Source: Chitinophagaceae bacterium (GTDB taxonomy: Bacteria; Bacteroidota; Bacteroidia; Chitinophagales; Chitinophagaceae). From it: DNA of 5,043 nucleotides. Position 1 is the first letter of the stretch, and each line of letters opens with the position of its first letter. Below the pieces are notes generated by a model. That model was given only the letters and a program-made list of their open reading frames with translations, was not told the origin of the DNA and did not search any database. Location: NCBI GenBank assembly GCA_025455205.1, contig JALOMZ010000185.1, positions 1 to 5,043 of the forward strand, in the 5' to 3' direction. Made by a program: the position numbers and the translations under genes. Shown piece after piece: positions 1 through 5,018 of this stretch.

Positions 1-564
1 AGTGAGGAGGCCCTGCTGCCCAGGGTATTGTGCGAAGATGAAGCGGGCGCTTTTGCGGTAACGGAGCACCTCATTCTGGCCGGATGCAAAAGGATAGCCC
101 TGCTGCTGGGTCCGCCCACCCTCTCCATTTCGCGGAAGCGTTACCAGGGCTACCTGGCGGCGCTGCACAAATACCATATCTGCCCGGATACCGAGCTTGT
201 GACGCATGTTGACTTCTCCACCGAAGCCGTGGCCCGGGCACTGGAGCAGTGGCTGGAACTGGACAGCCCCATTGATGGTATCTTCTCCATTGCTGATAAA
301 TGCGGGGTGGAACTGATACAGATGCTCAAGGCGCGGAACATTCGGGTGCCGGAAACCATTTGTGTGGCCGGCTTTGGGAATGAGTACACCGGGGAAATTG
401 TGGAACCGCAGCTCACCACTTTTGATGTGGGCACCACGCGCATTGGGGAAGTGGCTGCACGGATGATCATTGAACGCATCATGGAGCCTGACCGGGAACC
501 AGAGGACGTGATGATCAAAGGCCAATTGCTGGTAAGGGGATCAACGCGCAGGCCAACGGTTTAA
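1..564 (+). CDS. LacI-family transcriptional regulator, C-terminal part (5' end outside window)
   Basis: The frame is open from base 1 to the TAA at 562-564, so this is the last 187 residues of a gene that starts upstream; the TTG at 28 is only an internal codon. Family members have an N-terminal helix-turn-helix DNA-binding domain (missing here) and a periplasmic-binding-protein-like effector domain, and they usually repress sugar-use genes. Visible signatures of the effector domain are DEAGAFAVTEHL near residues 13-24, GCKRIALLLGP at 28-38, SRKRYQGYLAAL at 44-55, IDGIFSIAD at 91-99, IRVPETICVAGF at 114-125, EPQLTTFDV at 135-143, and the typical end LLVRGSTRR at 176-184. The missing part should be about 150 residues if the protein has the usual length of about 340. 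The effector and target genes cannot be told from this fragment. It converges on tig. Family assignment is firm; physiological role is unknown. Confidence 0.93.
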   Translation, partial: SEEALLPRVLCEDEAGAFAVTEHLILAGCKRIALLLGPPTLSISRKRYQGYLAALHKYHICPDTELVTHVDFSTEAVARALEQWLELDSPIDGIFSIADKCGVELIQMLKARNIRVPETICVAGFGNEYTGEIVEPQLTTFDVGTTRIGEVAARMIIERIMEPDREPEDVMIKGQLLVRGSTRRPTV

Positions 565-577
565 CCCTGCATTGCCT

Positions 578-610
578 CGCATGCATATGGGATACTAAAA
601 CGCATGCATA
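578..610. repeat. 10-bp direct repeat CGCATGCATA, two copies
   Basis: CGCATGCATA occurs at 578-587 and again at 601-610, 23 bases apart start to start, just after the stop of the LacI-family gene. The core GCATGC is its own reverse complement, so the copies could also pair as a weak hairpin. A TTTTT run follows at 616-620, so this may be a poor terminator for the upstream gene, but the stem is short. Function is inferred only. Confidence 0.5.
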
Positions 611-620
611 AATCATTTTT

Positions 621-716
621 AACCACCAGGGAGCTGAGAAGGCACGAAGGGCACCTGGAAAAATACAGGAGAATCGGGCATAGTGGCCTTTGTGCCTCCC
701 TGGTGACTTCGTGGGT
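621..716. repeat. Long imperfect inverted repeat in convergent intergenic region
   Basis: CACCAGGGAG (624-633) pairs exactly with CTCCCTGGTG (696-705). GGCACGAAGG (641-650) pairs with CCTTTGTGCC (687-696) with one G-T wobble. The outer AACCAC (621-626) roughly matches GTGGGTT (711-717). This gives a two-part stem with a 7-base bulge and a loop of about 36 bases. The wording (AACCAC, then GGCAC-GAAGG, GGCAC) resembles the CCACAGxGGCACAG type of intergenic repeat, and a related stretch lies at 2856-2892. It may be a small mobile or REP-like element, or a termination structure between the convergent genes; no ORF lies inside it. Confidence 0.55.
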
Positions 717-755
717 TATTATTCTTTTGCACTTTTGAGATATGCCTACATGTAA

Positions 756-780
756 AACGCCCCGGAATATCCGGGGCGTT
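756..780 (-). terminator. Rho-independent terminator of tig
   Basis: A perfect 11-bp stem, AACGCCCCGGA (756-766) with TCCGGGGCGTT (770-780), closes on a 3-base ATA loop. Read on the minus strand the hairpin is followed by TTTT (bases 757-754), and it begins 34 bases after the tig stop codon, as expected for an intrinsic terminator. On the plus strand the U-tract is only two bases, so termination of the LacI-family transcript here is possible but weaker. Confidence 0.88.
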
Positions 781-814
781 GCTGTATGGTACCATTTTCC
801 CTTGCGGGTGTTGA

Positions 815-2191
815 TCAATGGTGGTGGTGATGCTGCTTGGCAGTGAACTCTTCCACGCTTACCAGTTCATCCTGGAAGCTGGTCACCTGGCTTTCGGCCC
901 ATGCGAAGAGCTTGTCGGTCATCAGCTGGTTGTACATCTGGTCGATGTACTTGCGGTCCTGCATCATGCGGTCTACATAGCTGTCGAGCCAGGCGGTGCT
1001 TTCGTCCAGGGTGGTTACGCCCATATAACCCATCATCTGGCGCTTGGCGAAGTCGCGCAGTTCTTCGGCCTGCACGCTCAGCTGGTTTTCCAGCATCAGC
1101 TTGTCGCTGATCATGCTCCACTTCAGGGAGTTGATGAAGCTGGGGAATTCCTGCTCCACTTCTTCGGCGGTCTTGGGTTTTTCGCCGCCCTGCTGCAGCC
1201 AGCGCTTCAGGAATTCTGTGGGGAATTCCATCTGGGTATGGTCAATCAGGTAGTGGTAGATCTCGTCCTGCACCTGGCTGCGGGTTTGGTTGGCCCAGTA
1301 GCCTTCGATGTCTTCCTTCACGGCCTGGCGGAATTCGGCTTCGGTGGCAATGGCTTTGCCGGGGAAGAGCTGGTTGAAGAATTCCTCGTTCAGTTCGCGG
1401 GTTTCCACAAAGCCGATCTTGGTGATGCTGATCCTGAAGGAGCGGCTGCCAGCGTCGGCAGCTTCGTTGAGGCCCAGGTCGCCCACGATCCATTCCTTTT
1501 CCTTGGTATCGAAAGCCTCATCGATGGTTACGGTGATGCTGTCGTCTTTTTTGAGGCCCATCAGTTTGGGGCGTACGGCTTCGGCAAAATAGCTCACCAG
1601 CAGGCTGTTGTCTTTGCTGATGCCGCCTTCCACGGGGTTGCCGCTGGCATCCACTTCGGTGAAGGTTACGTTCAGCACGTGCTGCTCGCTGGCCACGGCC
1701 TCGGGCTCGGTCATGTTGCCGTAGCGGGTTTGCAGGCGGCTCACTTCCTCGTTCACCATCTCATCGGTTACGTTCACCTTGCGGCGCTTGATGGTGGCGG
1801 CGGGCAGGCTGGCCACGGTGAAGGCGGGGCGCAGGCCGATCTCGAAGCTGAAGTGGTAGTCGGAAGGCAGGTTCATGTCGAGCTGGCGTACGGTCTCGGC
1901 ATTGTCTTCGGTGGGTAGGGGCTGGGCGAAGATCTCGGGGCGTTCCTTTTCGAGGTAGGCGTTGATCTCCTTCTCCACGGTGCGGAGGATCTCGTCGGTA
2001 TACACGCTGGCGCCGAACATCTTCTTGATATGGCCCATGGGCACCATGCCGGGGCGGAAGCCCGGAACATTGGCTTTCTTGCTGTAGTTCTTCAGGGCTT
2101 TTTCAAAAGCCGGATAGTAGTCTTCCTTGGTGAGTTGAACCGTGATCCTGTCGGTCAGCAGGCCCACGTTTTCCCGGGTAACAGTTGCCAT
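815..2191 (-). CDS. tig: Trigger factor, ribosome-associated chaperone
   Basis: 458 residues, near the usual trigger factor length of 430-450. The protein binds the ribosome exit tunnel and shields nascent chains in the cytoplasm. The N-terminal ribosome-binding domain has the docking-loop signature GFRPGMVP at residues 44-51, followed by HIKKMFG (54-60). The region of about 163-258 sits where the FKBP-type PPIase domain belongs but matches it weakly (EGGISKDNSLLVSYF, then MGLKKDDSITVTI), so isomerase activity is doubtful. Residues of about 263-450 form the helical C-terminal chaperone domain. The protein ends in AKQHHHHH, a natural five-histidine tail. The start at 2191 (MATVTREN) was chosen because the family begins there; the frame stays open 122 codons further up only because it crosses stop-free 7-base repeats. 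The gene appears monocistronic, with a promoter core at 2388-2395 and a terminator at 756-780. Confidence 0.95.
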   Translation of the reverse strand: MATVTRENVGLLTDRITVQLTKEDYYPAFEKALKNYSKKANVPGFRPGMVPMGHIKKMFGASVYTDEILRTVEKEINAYLEKERPEIFAQPLPTEDNAETVRQLDMNLPSDYHFSFEIGLRPAFTVASLPAATIKRRKVNVTDEMVNEEVSRLQTRYGNMTEPEAVASEQHVLNVTFTEVDASGNPVEGGISKDNSLLVSYFAEAVRPKLMGLKKDDSITVTIDEAFDTKEKEWIVGDLGLNEAADAGSRSFRISITKIGFVETRELNEEFFNQLFPGKAIATEAEFRQAVKEDIEGYWANQTRSQVQDEIYHYLIDHTQMEFPTEFLKRWLQQGGEKPKTAEEVEQEFPSFINSLKWSMISDKLMLENQLSVQAEELRDFAKRQMMGYMGVTTLDESTAWLDSYVDRMMQDRKYIDQMYNQLMTDKLFAWAESQVTSFQDELVSVEEFTAKQHHHHH

Positions 2192-2201
2192 TCTATTATT
2201 T

Positions 2202-2318
2202 GAGGTTTGAAGTTCGAAGTTTACCTGCCGGAGGCAGGTTTGAGGTTCGATGTTTGAGGTTTGAGGTTTGATGTTTGAGGTTTGATGTTTGATGTTTGAG
2301 GTTTGATGTTTGAGGTTG
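2202..2318. repeat. Heptad repeat array in the tig 5' leader (GAGGTTT / GATGTTT type)
   Basis: Perfectly phased 7-base units: three at 2202-2222 (gaggttt, gaagttc, gaagttt), a 17-base palindrome plus two bases, then eleven units at 2242-2318. All follow GA[GTA]GTT[TC] except the last (gaggttg). On the minus strand, which is the tig message, the units read RAACHTC. The array starts 11 bases from the tig ATG and ends about 70 bases downstream of the promoter core, so it should be transcribed as part of the tig leader. It is the inverse orientation of the arrays at 2712, 2966 and 3101. Function is unknown. Confidence 0.9.
2223..2239. repeat. Palindrome ACCTGCCGGAGGCAGGT inside the heptad array
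   Basis: A 7-bp perfect stem (2223-2229 with 2233-2239) around a GGA loop splits the heptad array into 3 and 11 units. In the tig message it would form a GC-rich hairpin about 32 bases before the start codon, within an otherwise C/A-rich, probably unstructured leader. It could be an insertion, or a structure affecting ribosome access; both are inference. Confidence 0.7.
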
Positions 2319-2387
2319 GGTGCGGAACGGGGAGGCTGCTGCGCCATATTCCGCCCTTTTCCCGCCTCCGGTGTGGATTTTGGGCTG

Positions 2388-2395
2388 CAAAGGTA
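2388..2395 (-). promoter_or_regulatory. Promoter -7 element of tig (TACCTTTG)
   Basis: Read on the minus strand, TACCTTTG matches the Bacteroidota -7 consensus TAnnTTTG exactly. No clear -33 TTG is visible about 20 bases upstream. It implies a transcript start near 2381 and a leader of about 190 bases containing the heptad array. The extended form TTACCTTTG is repeated at the promoter of the DUF4920-like gene (3754-3762). Confidence 0.6.
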
Positions 2396-2441
2396 AGGAT
2401 TACGCGGTTGCAGGCGTATTCTTAACATTTTCGCTTGGGAG

Positions 2442-2590
2442 TAATAGGCAATAGGGGGAATAGGGAATGGGCAATAGGGAGGTAGGGAATTAGGGAATAG
2501 GCAATGGGTGATAGGCAATAGGAGAATAGGCAATAAGTCAATAAGTCGATAAGGCAATAGGGTAATAGGCAGTTAGGAAGCAGGCAATAG
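2442..2590. repeat. Degenerate AATAGGC/AATAGGG array
   Basis: About 150 bases made almost wholly of 7-8 base units such as aataggc, aataggg, aatgggc, aataagtc and gataaggc. Unit length drifts between 7 and 9, so it is less regular than the neighbouring heptads. On the minus strand it reads as CTATTGC/CTATTCC and encodes a false LLPIAYCLLP-like peptide. It lies upstream of the tig promoter, between that promoter and the first 135-base module. No known function. Confidence 0.8.
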
Positions 2591-2643
2591 AAAATACTGC
2601 GGAGAAGGTAGTTGGCCGCGGGTGAACCGGCTTGACCTATGAA

Positions 2644-2664
2644 CCAAAAACCAAAAACCAAAAA
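2644..2664. repeat. CNAAAAA heptad array, module copy 1
   Basis: Three exact CCAAAAA units in tandem, followed by CAATTG. The equivalent arrays in copies 2 and 3 vary mainly at the second base (C, A or G). Confidence 0.85.
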
Positions 2665-2711
2665 CAATTGATTGTCAACCTGCCCGACTCCAATAAGCCG
2701 TCTTGCAAGAG

Positions 2712-2743
2712 GAACCTCGAACCTCGAACATCAAACCTCAAAC
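2712..2743. repeat. RAACHTC heptad array, module copy 1
   Basis: Four units (gaacctc, gaacctc, gaacatc, aaacctc) plus a partial aaac; 32 bases, the same length as the array in copy 2. Opposite orientation to the array in the tig leader. Confidence 0.88.
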
Positions 2744-2778
2744 GGCGCTGCTCTTAAAGAACCGGCTCGACCTATGAA

Positions 2779-2806
2779 CCAAAAACAAAAAACCACAAAC
2801 GAAAAA
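2779..2806. repeat. CNAAAAA heptad array, module copy 2
   Basis: Four 7-base units: ccaaaaa, caaaaaa, ccacaaa, cgaaaaa. This is one unit longer than in copies 1 and 3, so the length difference between copies is a whole heptad. Confidence 0.85.
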
Positions 2807-2807
2807 C

Positions 2808-2919
2808 GAACTGAAGTACGAGGTATGAGATACGAAATACGTAGTAGGATGGGGGAACCACAGCGGCACAGCGACACGGAGGGGCACAGCGCAATGGCTG
2901 ACGACCCGACCCCGAAAAC
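2808..2919. repeat. Insertion in module copy 2 carrying two further repeat types
   Basis: Aligning copy 2 to copies 1 and 3 leaves about 112 extra bases here. They include four heptads at 2817-2844 (tacgagg, tatgaga, tacgaaa, tacgtag) and a CACAGCG-rich stretch at 2856-2892 (CACAGCG at 2859, 2867 and 2885). The second stretch resembles the ACCACAGAG-GCACAGAG kind of intergenic repeat and possibly the hairpin at 621-716. The exact borders are uncertain by a few bases, and no flanking target duplication is obvious. Confidence 0.65.
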
Positions 2920-2965
2920 TCCTGATTTTCAGCCCGCTTGGACTCTATAAGCCAATCTGCATGGA

Positions 2966-2997
2966 GTACTTCGAACATCAAACATCAAACCTCGAAC
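2966..2997. repeat. RAACHTC heptad array, module copy 2
   Basis: Units gtacttc (degenerate), gaacatc, aaacatc, aaacctc and partial gaac. The register is set by the conserved 15-base distance from the GCC motif at 2951. Total length equals the array of copy 1. Confidence 0.8.
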
Positions 2998-3032
2998 GGC
3001 GCTGCTTTTTGTGAACCAGCAGGACCTATGAA

Positions 3033-3053
3033 CCAAAAACAAAAAACGAAAAA
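3033..3053. repeat. CNAAAAA heptad array, module copy 3
   Basis: Three 7-base units: ccaaaaa, caaaaaa, cgaaaaa, followed by CAATTGATT as in copy 1. Confidence 0.85.
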
Positions 3054-3100
3054 CAATTGATTTTCAACCCGCTCAAACCCAATGAGCCGTCTTGCCTGGT

Positions 3101-3139
3101 GAACCTCGAACTTCAAACTTCAAACCTCAAACTTCAAAC
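3101..3139. repeat. RAACHTC heptad array, module copy 3
   Basis: Five units (gaacctc, gaacttc, aaacttc, aaacctc, aaacttc) plus partial aaac, one unit longer than in copies 1 and 2. It ends 10 bases before the A-tract of the terminator of the DUF4920-like gene. Confidence 0.88.
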
Positions 3140-3149
3140 GGGCTGAACG

Positions 3150-3178
3150 AAAAAGCCCGCACCATCATGGCACGGGCT
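3150..3178 (-). terminator. Rho-independent terminator of the DUF4920-like gene
   Basis: On the minus strand AGCCCGUGCC pairs with GGUGCGGGCU (two G-U wobbles, 5-base loop; hairpin at 3154-3178) and is followed by a T run (3154-3150). The hairpin starts 33 bases after the stop codon at 3212, almost the same spacing as for the tig terminator. Confidence 0.88.
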
Positions 3179-3211
3179 CTTCACAGCAAGCAATCGAGTG
3201 GCAAATATATA

Positions 3212-3664
3212 TTATTGCATCACTTTCACGCCGGTGGCTTCCATGGTAATTTCCACCTTGGGCTCGGTGATCTTGGCAATTTCCTCCTTGCTCTTGCCGG
3301 CGTCTTCGGCAAAATGCTGCAGTTCCTTCACGGAAGTGGTCTTGCGTACGGCCTTGCCGGACACATACACGGTTTTGCCGTCGATGTCCTTGGGTACAAA
3401 GAAGCTATGGTCTTTCATCTTGACCATGATGCCGTCTTTGCTGCCATCGTCGAGGCGCAGCCAGCAGCCTTCGCTTTTGCACACCTGCTTTACGGTGCCG
3501 GTTACCACGCCGCTCCATTCGTCTTTGGCGTCCATTTTGGATTTCATCTTGCTCACGGATACGGCTTTCTTGGATTTTACGGCTTCGCCATAATCCTTGC
3601 CTTCCTGGGCTGCGGCCCAGAATCCGGCCATGGCAAATGTGGCGGCTAACAACAGTTTTTTCAT
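3212..3664 (-). CDS. Exported DUF4920-like protein of unknown function
   Basis: 150 residues. Residues 1-20 look like a Sec signal peptide: MKK, a hydrophobic stretch LLLAATFAMAGFW, then AAAQ with likely cleavage near residues 19-20. There is no lipobox cysteine, so a soluble periplasmic location is inferred. The mature part shows the pattern of DUF4920 proteins of Bacteroidota: GKDYGEAV (22-29), VVTGTVKQVCKSEGCWLRL (53-71) with cysteines 62 and 67, and FFVPKDIDGKTVYVSGKAV (88-106). The C-terminal part (about 107-150) is charged. The two cysteines four residues apart could form a disulfide or bind metal, but the function of the family is not established. The ATG at 3664 was chosen because it begins the signal peptide; a TTG four codons upstream is less likely. 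It is a single gene divergent from recA, with its own promoter and terminator. Confidence 0.85.
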   Translation of the reverse strand: MKKLLLAATFAMAGFWAAAQEGKDYGEAVKSKKAVSVSKMKSKMDAKDEWSGVVTGTVKQVCKSEGCWLRLDDGSKDGIMVKMKDHSFFVPKDIDGKTVYVSGKAVRKTTSVKELQHFAEDAGKSKEEIAKITEPKVEITMEATGVKVMQ

Positions 3665-3708
3665 GGTGCGATACAATTTTGTGGTTTGGTGTTAATGGGG
3701 GCTGAACC

Positions 3709-3740
3709 GCCGGCCGGGCCGGCAGCGGATGAGGCCATCC
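3709..3740 (-). other. Two small GC-rich hairpins in the leader of the DUF4920-like gene
   Basis: GCCGGCC (3709-3715) faces GGCCGGC (3717-3723), giving about a 5-bp stem with a 5-base loop, and GGATG (3727-3731) pairs with CATCC (3736-3740) around AGGC. Both lie between the predicted transcript start (near 3747) and the ATG at 3664. They may shape the leader RNA; no known riboswitch is recognised. Confidence 0.4.
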
Positions 3741-3753
3741 GCGTTCAGGTGCT

Positions 3754-3761
3754 CAAAGGTA
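3754..3761 (-). promoter_or_regulatory. Promoter -7 element of the DUF4920-like gene (TACCTTTG)
   Basis: On the minus strand this is an exact TAnnTTTG match, in the same extended context (TTACCTTTG) as the tig promoter. No convincing -33 TTG is seen. It implies a leader of about 80 bases. Confidence 0.6.
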
Positions 3762-3828
3762 AGCGGCCGCCCATTTTTGGCCATGGAATTAACGTACAAA
3801 GAAAATTAGCAGAAAAAAACTAAAAAAA

Positions 3829-3860
3829 TTAGTGTGAAAAACAAAATTCTGCTATCTTTA
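3829..3860 (+). promoter_or_regulatory. Promoter of recA (TTAG - 20 bases - TATCTTTA)
   Basis: TATCTTTA (3853-3860) matches the Bacteroidota -7 element TAnnTTTG except for the last base, and TTAG (3829-3832) lies 20 bases upstream where the -33 TTG element is expected. An A-rich stretch (about 3790-3848) precedes it, with ATTAG at 3805-3809 and 3828-3832, 23 bases apart. Transcription would begin near 3867. No CTGT-N8-ACAG type SOS operator is visible. Confidence 0.55.
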
Positions 3861-3924
3861 CTGCCTTAATACTTTTATACCGTCAACGATGTCCAGAACG
3901 CAGCAAAACACAGAAACAGAAACC

Positions 3925-4938
3925 ATGAGTACTACGGCAAACGCGGAAAAACTGAAGGCACTGAAGCTTACGATTGACAAGATCGACAAGGATTTTGGCA
4001 AGGGCAGTGTCATGATGATGAATGAAAAGGCAGCTACCCAGCTGGAAGTGATCTCCACCGGCTCCATTGGCCTGGATACGGCCCTTGGTATCGGCGGATT
4101 GCCTCGTGGCCGTATTGTAGAGATCTATGGTCCTGAATCCAGTGGTAAGACCACCCTGTCTACCCATGTGATTGCGGAAGCCCAGAAGCGGGGCGGCATG
4201 TGTGCCATCATCGATGCGGAACATGCATTCGACAGCACCTATGCCCAAAAGCTGGGGGTTGACGTAGATAACCTGCTGATCAGCCAGCCCGATTATGGTG
4301 AGCAGGCCCTGGAAATTGCTGATCGCCTCATTCTCTCCGGTGCGCTGGATGTGGTGGTGATCGACTCAGTGGCTGCACTGGTGCCCAAGGGAGAACTGGA
4401 AGGTGAGATGGGCGACAGCAAGATGGGTTTGCAGGCCCGCCTCATGAGCCAGGCGCTGCGCAAGCTCACGGCCACCATCAACAAGACCAACACCATTTGC
4501 ATTTTCATCAACCAACTGCGGGAGAAGATCGGCGTGATGTTCGGCAACCCCGAAACCACCACCGGTGGTAACGCCCTCAAGTTCTATGCATCTGTGCGCC
4601 TGGATATTCGCCGCGTGAGCCAGCTCAAGGATGGCGATGAGGCCGTGGGCAACCGCGTACGCGTGAAAGTGGTGAAGAACAAAGTGGCGCCGCCCTTCCG
4701 CCAGGCCGAATTCGACATCATCTTCGGCGAAGGCATCAGCAAGTCAGGGGAGATCATCGATATGGGTGTGGAACTGGGTATTCTCCAGAAGAGTGGCAGC
4801 TGGTTCAGCTATGAAGGAAACAAGCTGGGCCAGGGCCGCGATGCGGTGAAGGAGCTGGTGAGGGACAATCCCGAGCTGAGCGCCGAAATAGAAGGCAAGA
4901 TCCGTGCGAAGATCAAGGAAATGCAGGAGTCGGCCTGA
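3925..4938 (+). CDS. recA: RecA recombinase
   Basis: 337 residues, full length. RecA forms filaments on single-stranded DNA, catalyses homologous pairing and strand exchange, and supports DNA repair. Visible features: N-terminal helix region ([20 protein letters not shown]), Walker A GPESSGKT at 69-76, catalytic glutamate in DAEHA (Glu99), Walker B VVVIDS at 143-148, DNA-binding loop L1 around [14 protein letters not shown] (159-172), loop L2 around 198-213 ([16 protein letters not shown]), and the RecA signature ALKFYASVR at 217-225. The C-terminus is short (KEMQESA), without a long acidic tail. The ATG at 3925 was chosen because [13 protein letters not shown] aligns with usual RecA starts and is preceded by an A-rich stretch. 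An in-frame ATG at 3889 would add 12 residues ([12 protein letters not shown]) and cannot be excluded. Divergent from the DUF4920-like gene; no recX follows within the window. Confidence 0.98.
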   Translation: MSTTANAEKLKALKLTIDKIDKDFGKGSVMMMNEKAATQLEVISTGSIGLDTALGIGGLPRGRIVEIYGPESSGKTTLSTHVIAEAQKRGGMCAIIDAEHAFDSTYAQKLGVDVDNLLISQPDYGEQALEIADRLILSGALDVVVIDSVAALVPKGELEGEMGDSKMGLQARLMSQALRKLTATINKTNTICIFINQLREKIGVMFGNPETTTGGNALKFYASVRLDIRRVSQLKDGDEAVGNRVRVKVVKNKVAPPFRQAEFDIIFGEGISKSGEIIDMGVELGILQKSGSWFSYEGNKLGQGRDAVKELVRDNPELSAEIEGKIRAKIKEMQESA

Positions 4939-5018
4939 TGCCGTCCTGCCCAAGAGATTGCGCCGCTGTGCAGTTGCCGCGGATGCAATGCCCGCAAGGG
5001 GTTAGTAAATAAGCGCTG

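Larger units (their letters stand above)
2624..3139. repeat. Higher-order repeat: three copies of a 135-base composite module
   Basis: Copies start at 2624, 2759 and 3013 with GAACC[GA]GC[TA][TCG]GACCTATGAA. Each holds, in order, a CNAAAAA heptad array, a spacer (CAATTGATTGTCAACC at 2665 and CAATTGATTTTCAACC at 3054), a second spacer with GCCGTCTTGC (2697, 3086; degenerate at 2951), then a RAACHTC heptad array. Copies 1 and 2 end in AACGGCGCTGCT (2741, 2995). Spacing is identical between copies: 45 bases from head to TGATT in copies 1 and 3, 28 from TGATT to GCC in all three, 15 from GCC to the RAACHTC array. Copy 2 differs by one extra heptad and an insertion of about 112 bases (about 2808-2919). 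Copy 3 has one extra RAACHTC heptad, and its tail is altered where it meets the terminator. No credible gene lies in the region. Confidence 0.88.

Noticed and set aside
28..564. TTG at 28 as the true start of the LacI-family gene
   Set aside because: The frame is open to base 1 and the sequence before 28 continues the domain; the DNA-binding half must lie upstream.
815..832. Engineered His-tag or vector contamination
   Set aside because: Only five histidines, no linker or vector sequence, and a native-looking terminator and genomic context follow.
818..1918. 366-residue plus-strand ORF opposite tig
   Set aside because: Antisense shadow of a confidently identified gene; histidine-, valine- and glycine-rich composition with no recognisable domain.
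2202..2318. CRISPR array
   Set aside because: The units are 7 bases in direct tandem without spacers, and no cas genes are nearby.
2192..2557. N-terminal extension of trigger factor by 122 residues
   Set aside because: It is the translation of heptad repeats, leader and AATAGGC array; the family start MATVTREN is at 2191 and the promoter core lies inside the supposed extension.
2422..2667. 81-residue minus-strand hydrophobic ORF
   Set aside because: The membrane-like look comes from translating the AATAGGC array (CTATTGC units).
2672..2950. 92-residue plus-strand ORF
   Set aside because: It consists of module repeats (TSNLEHQTSN peptide) and the insertion; no start signal or domain.
2644..3053. 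Curved DNA from phased A-tracts
   Set aside because: A-tracts recur every 7 bases, not near the 10-11 bases needed for additive bending.
3092..3649. 185-residue plus-strand ORF
   Set aside because: It begins in a heptad array, crosses the terminator and then runs antisense to the DUF4920-like gene.
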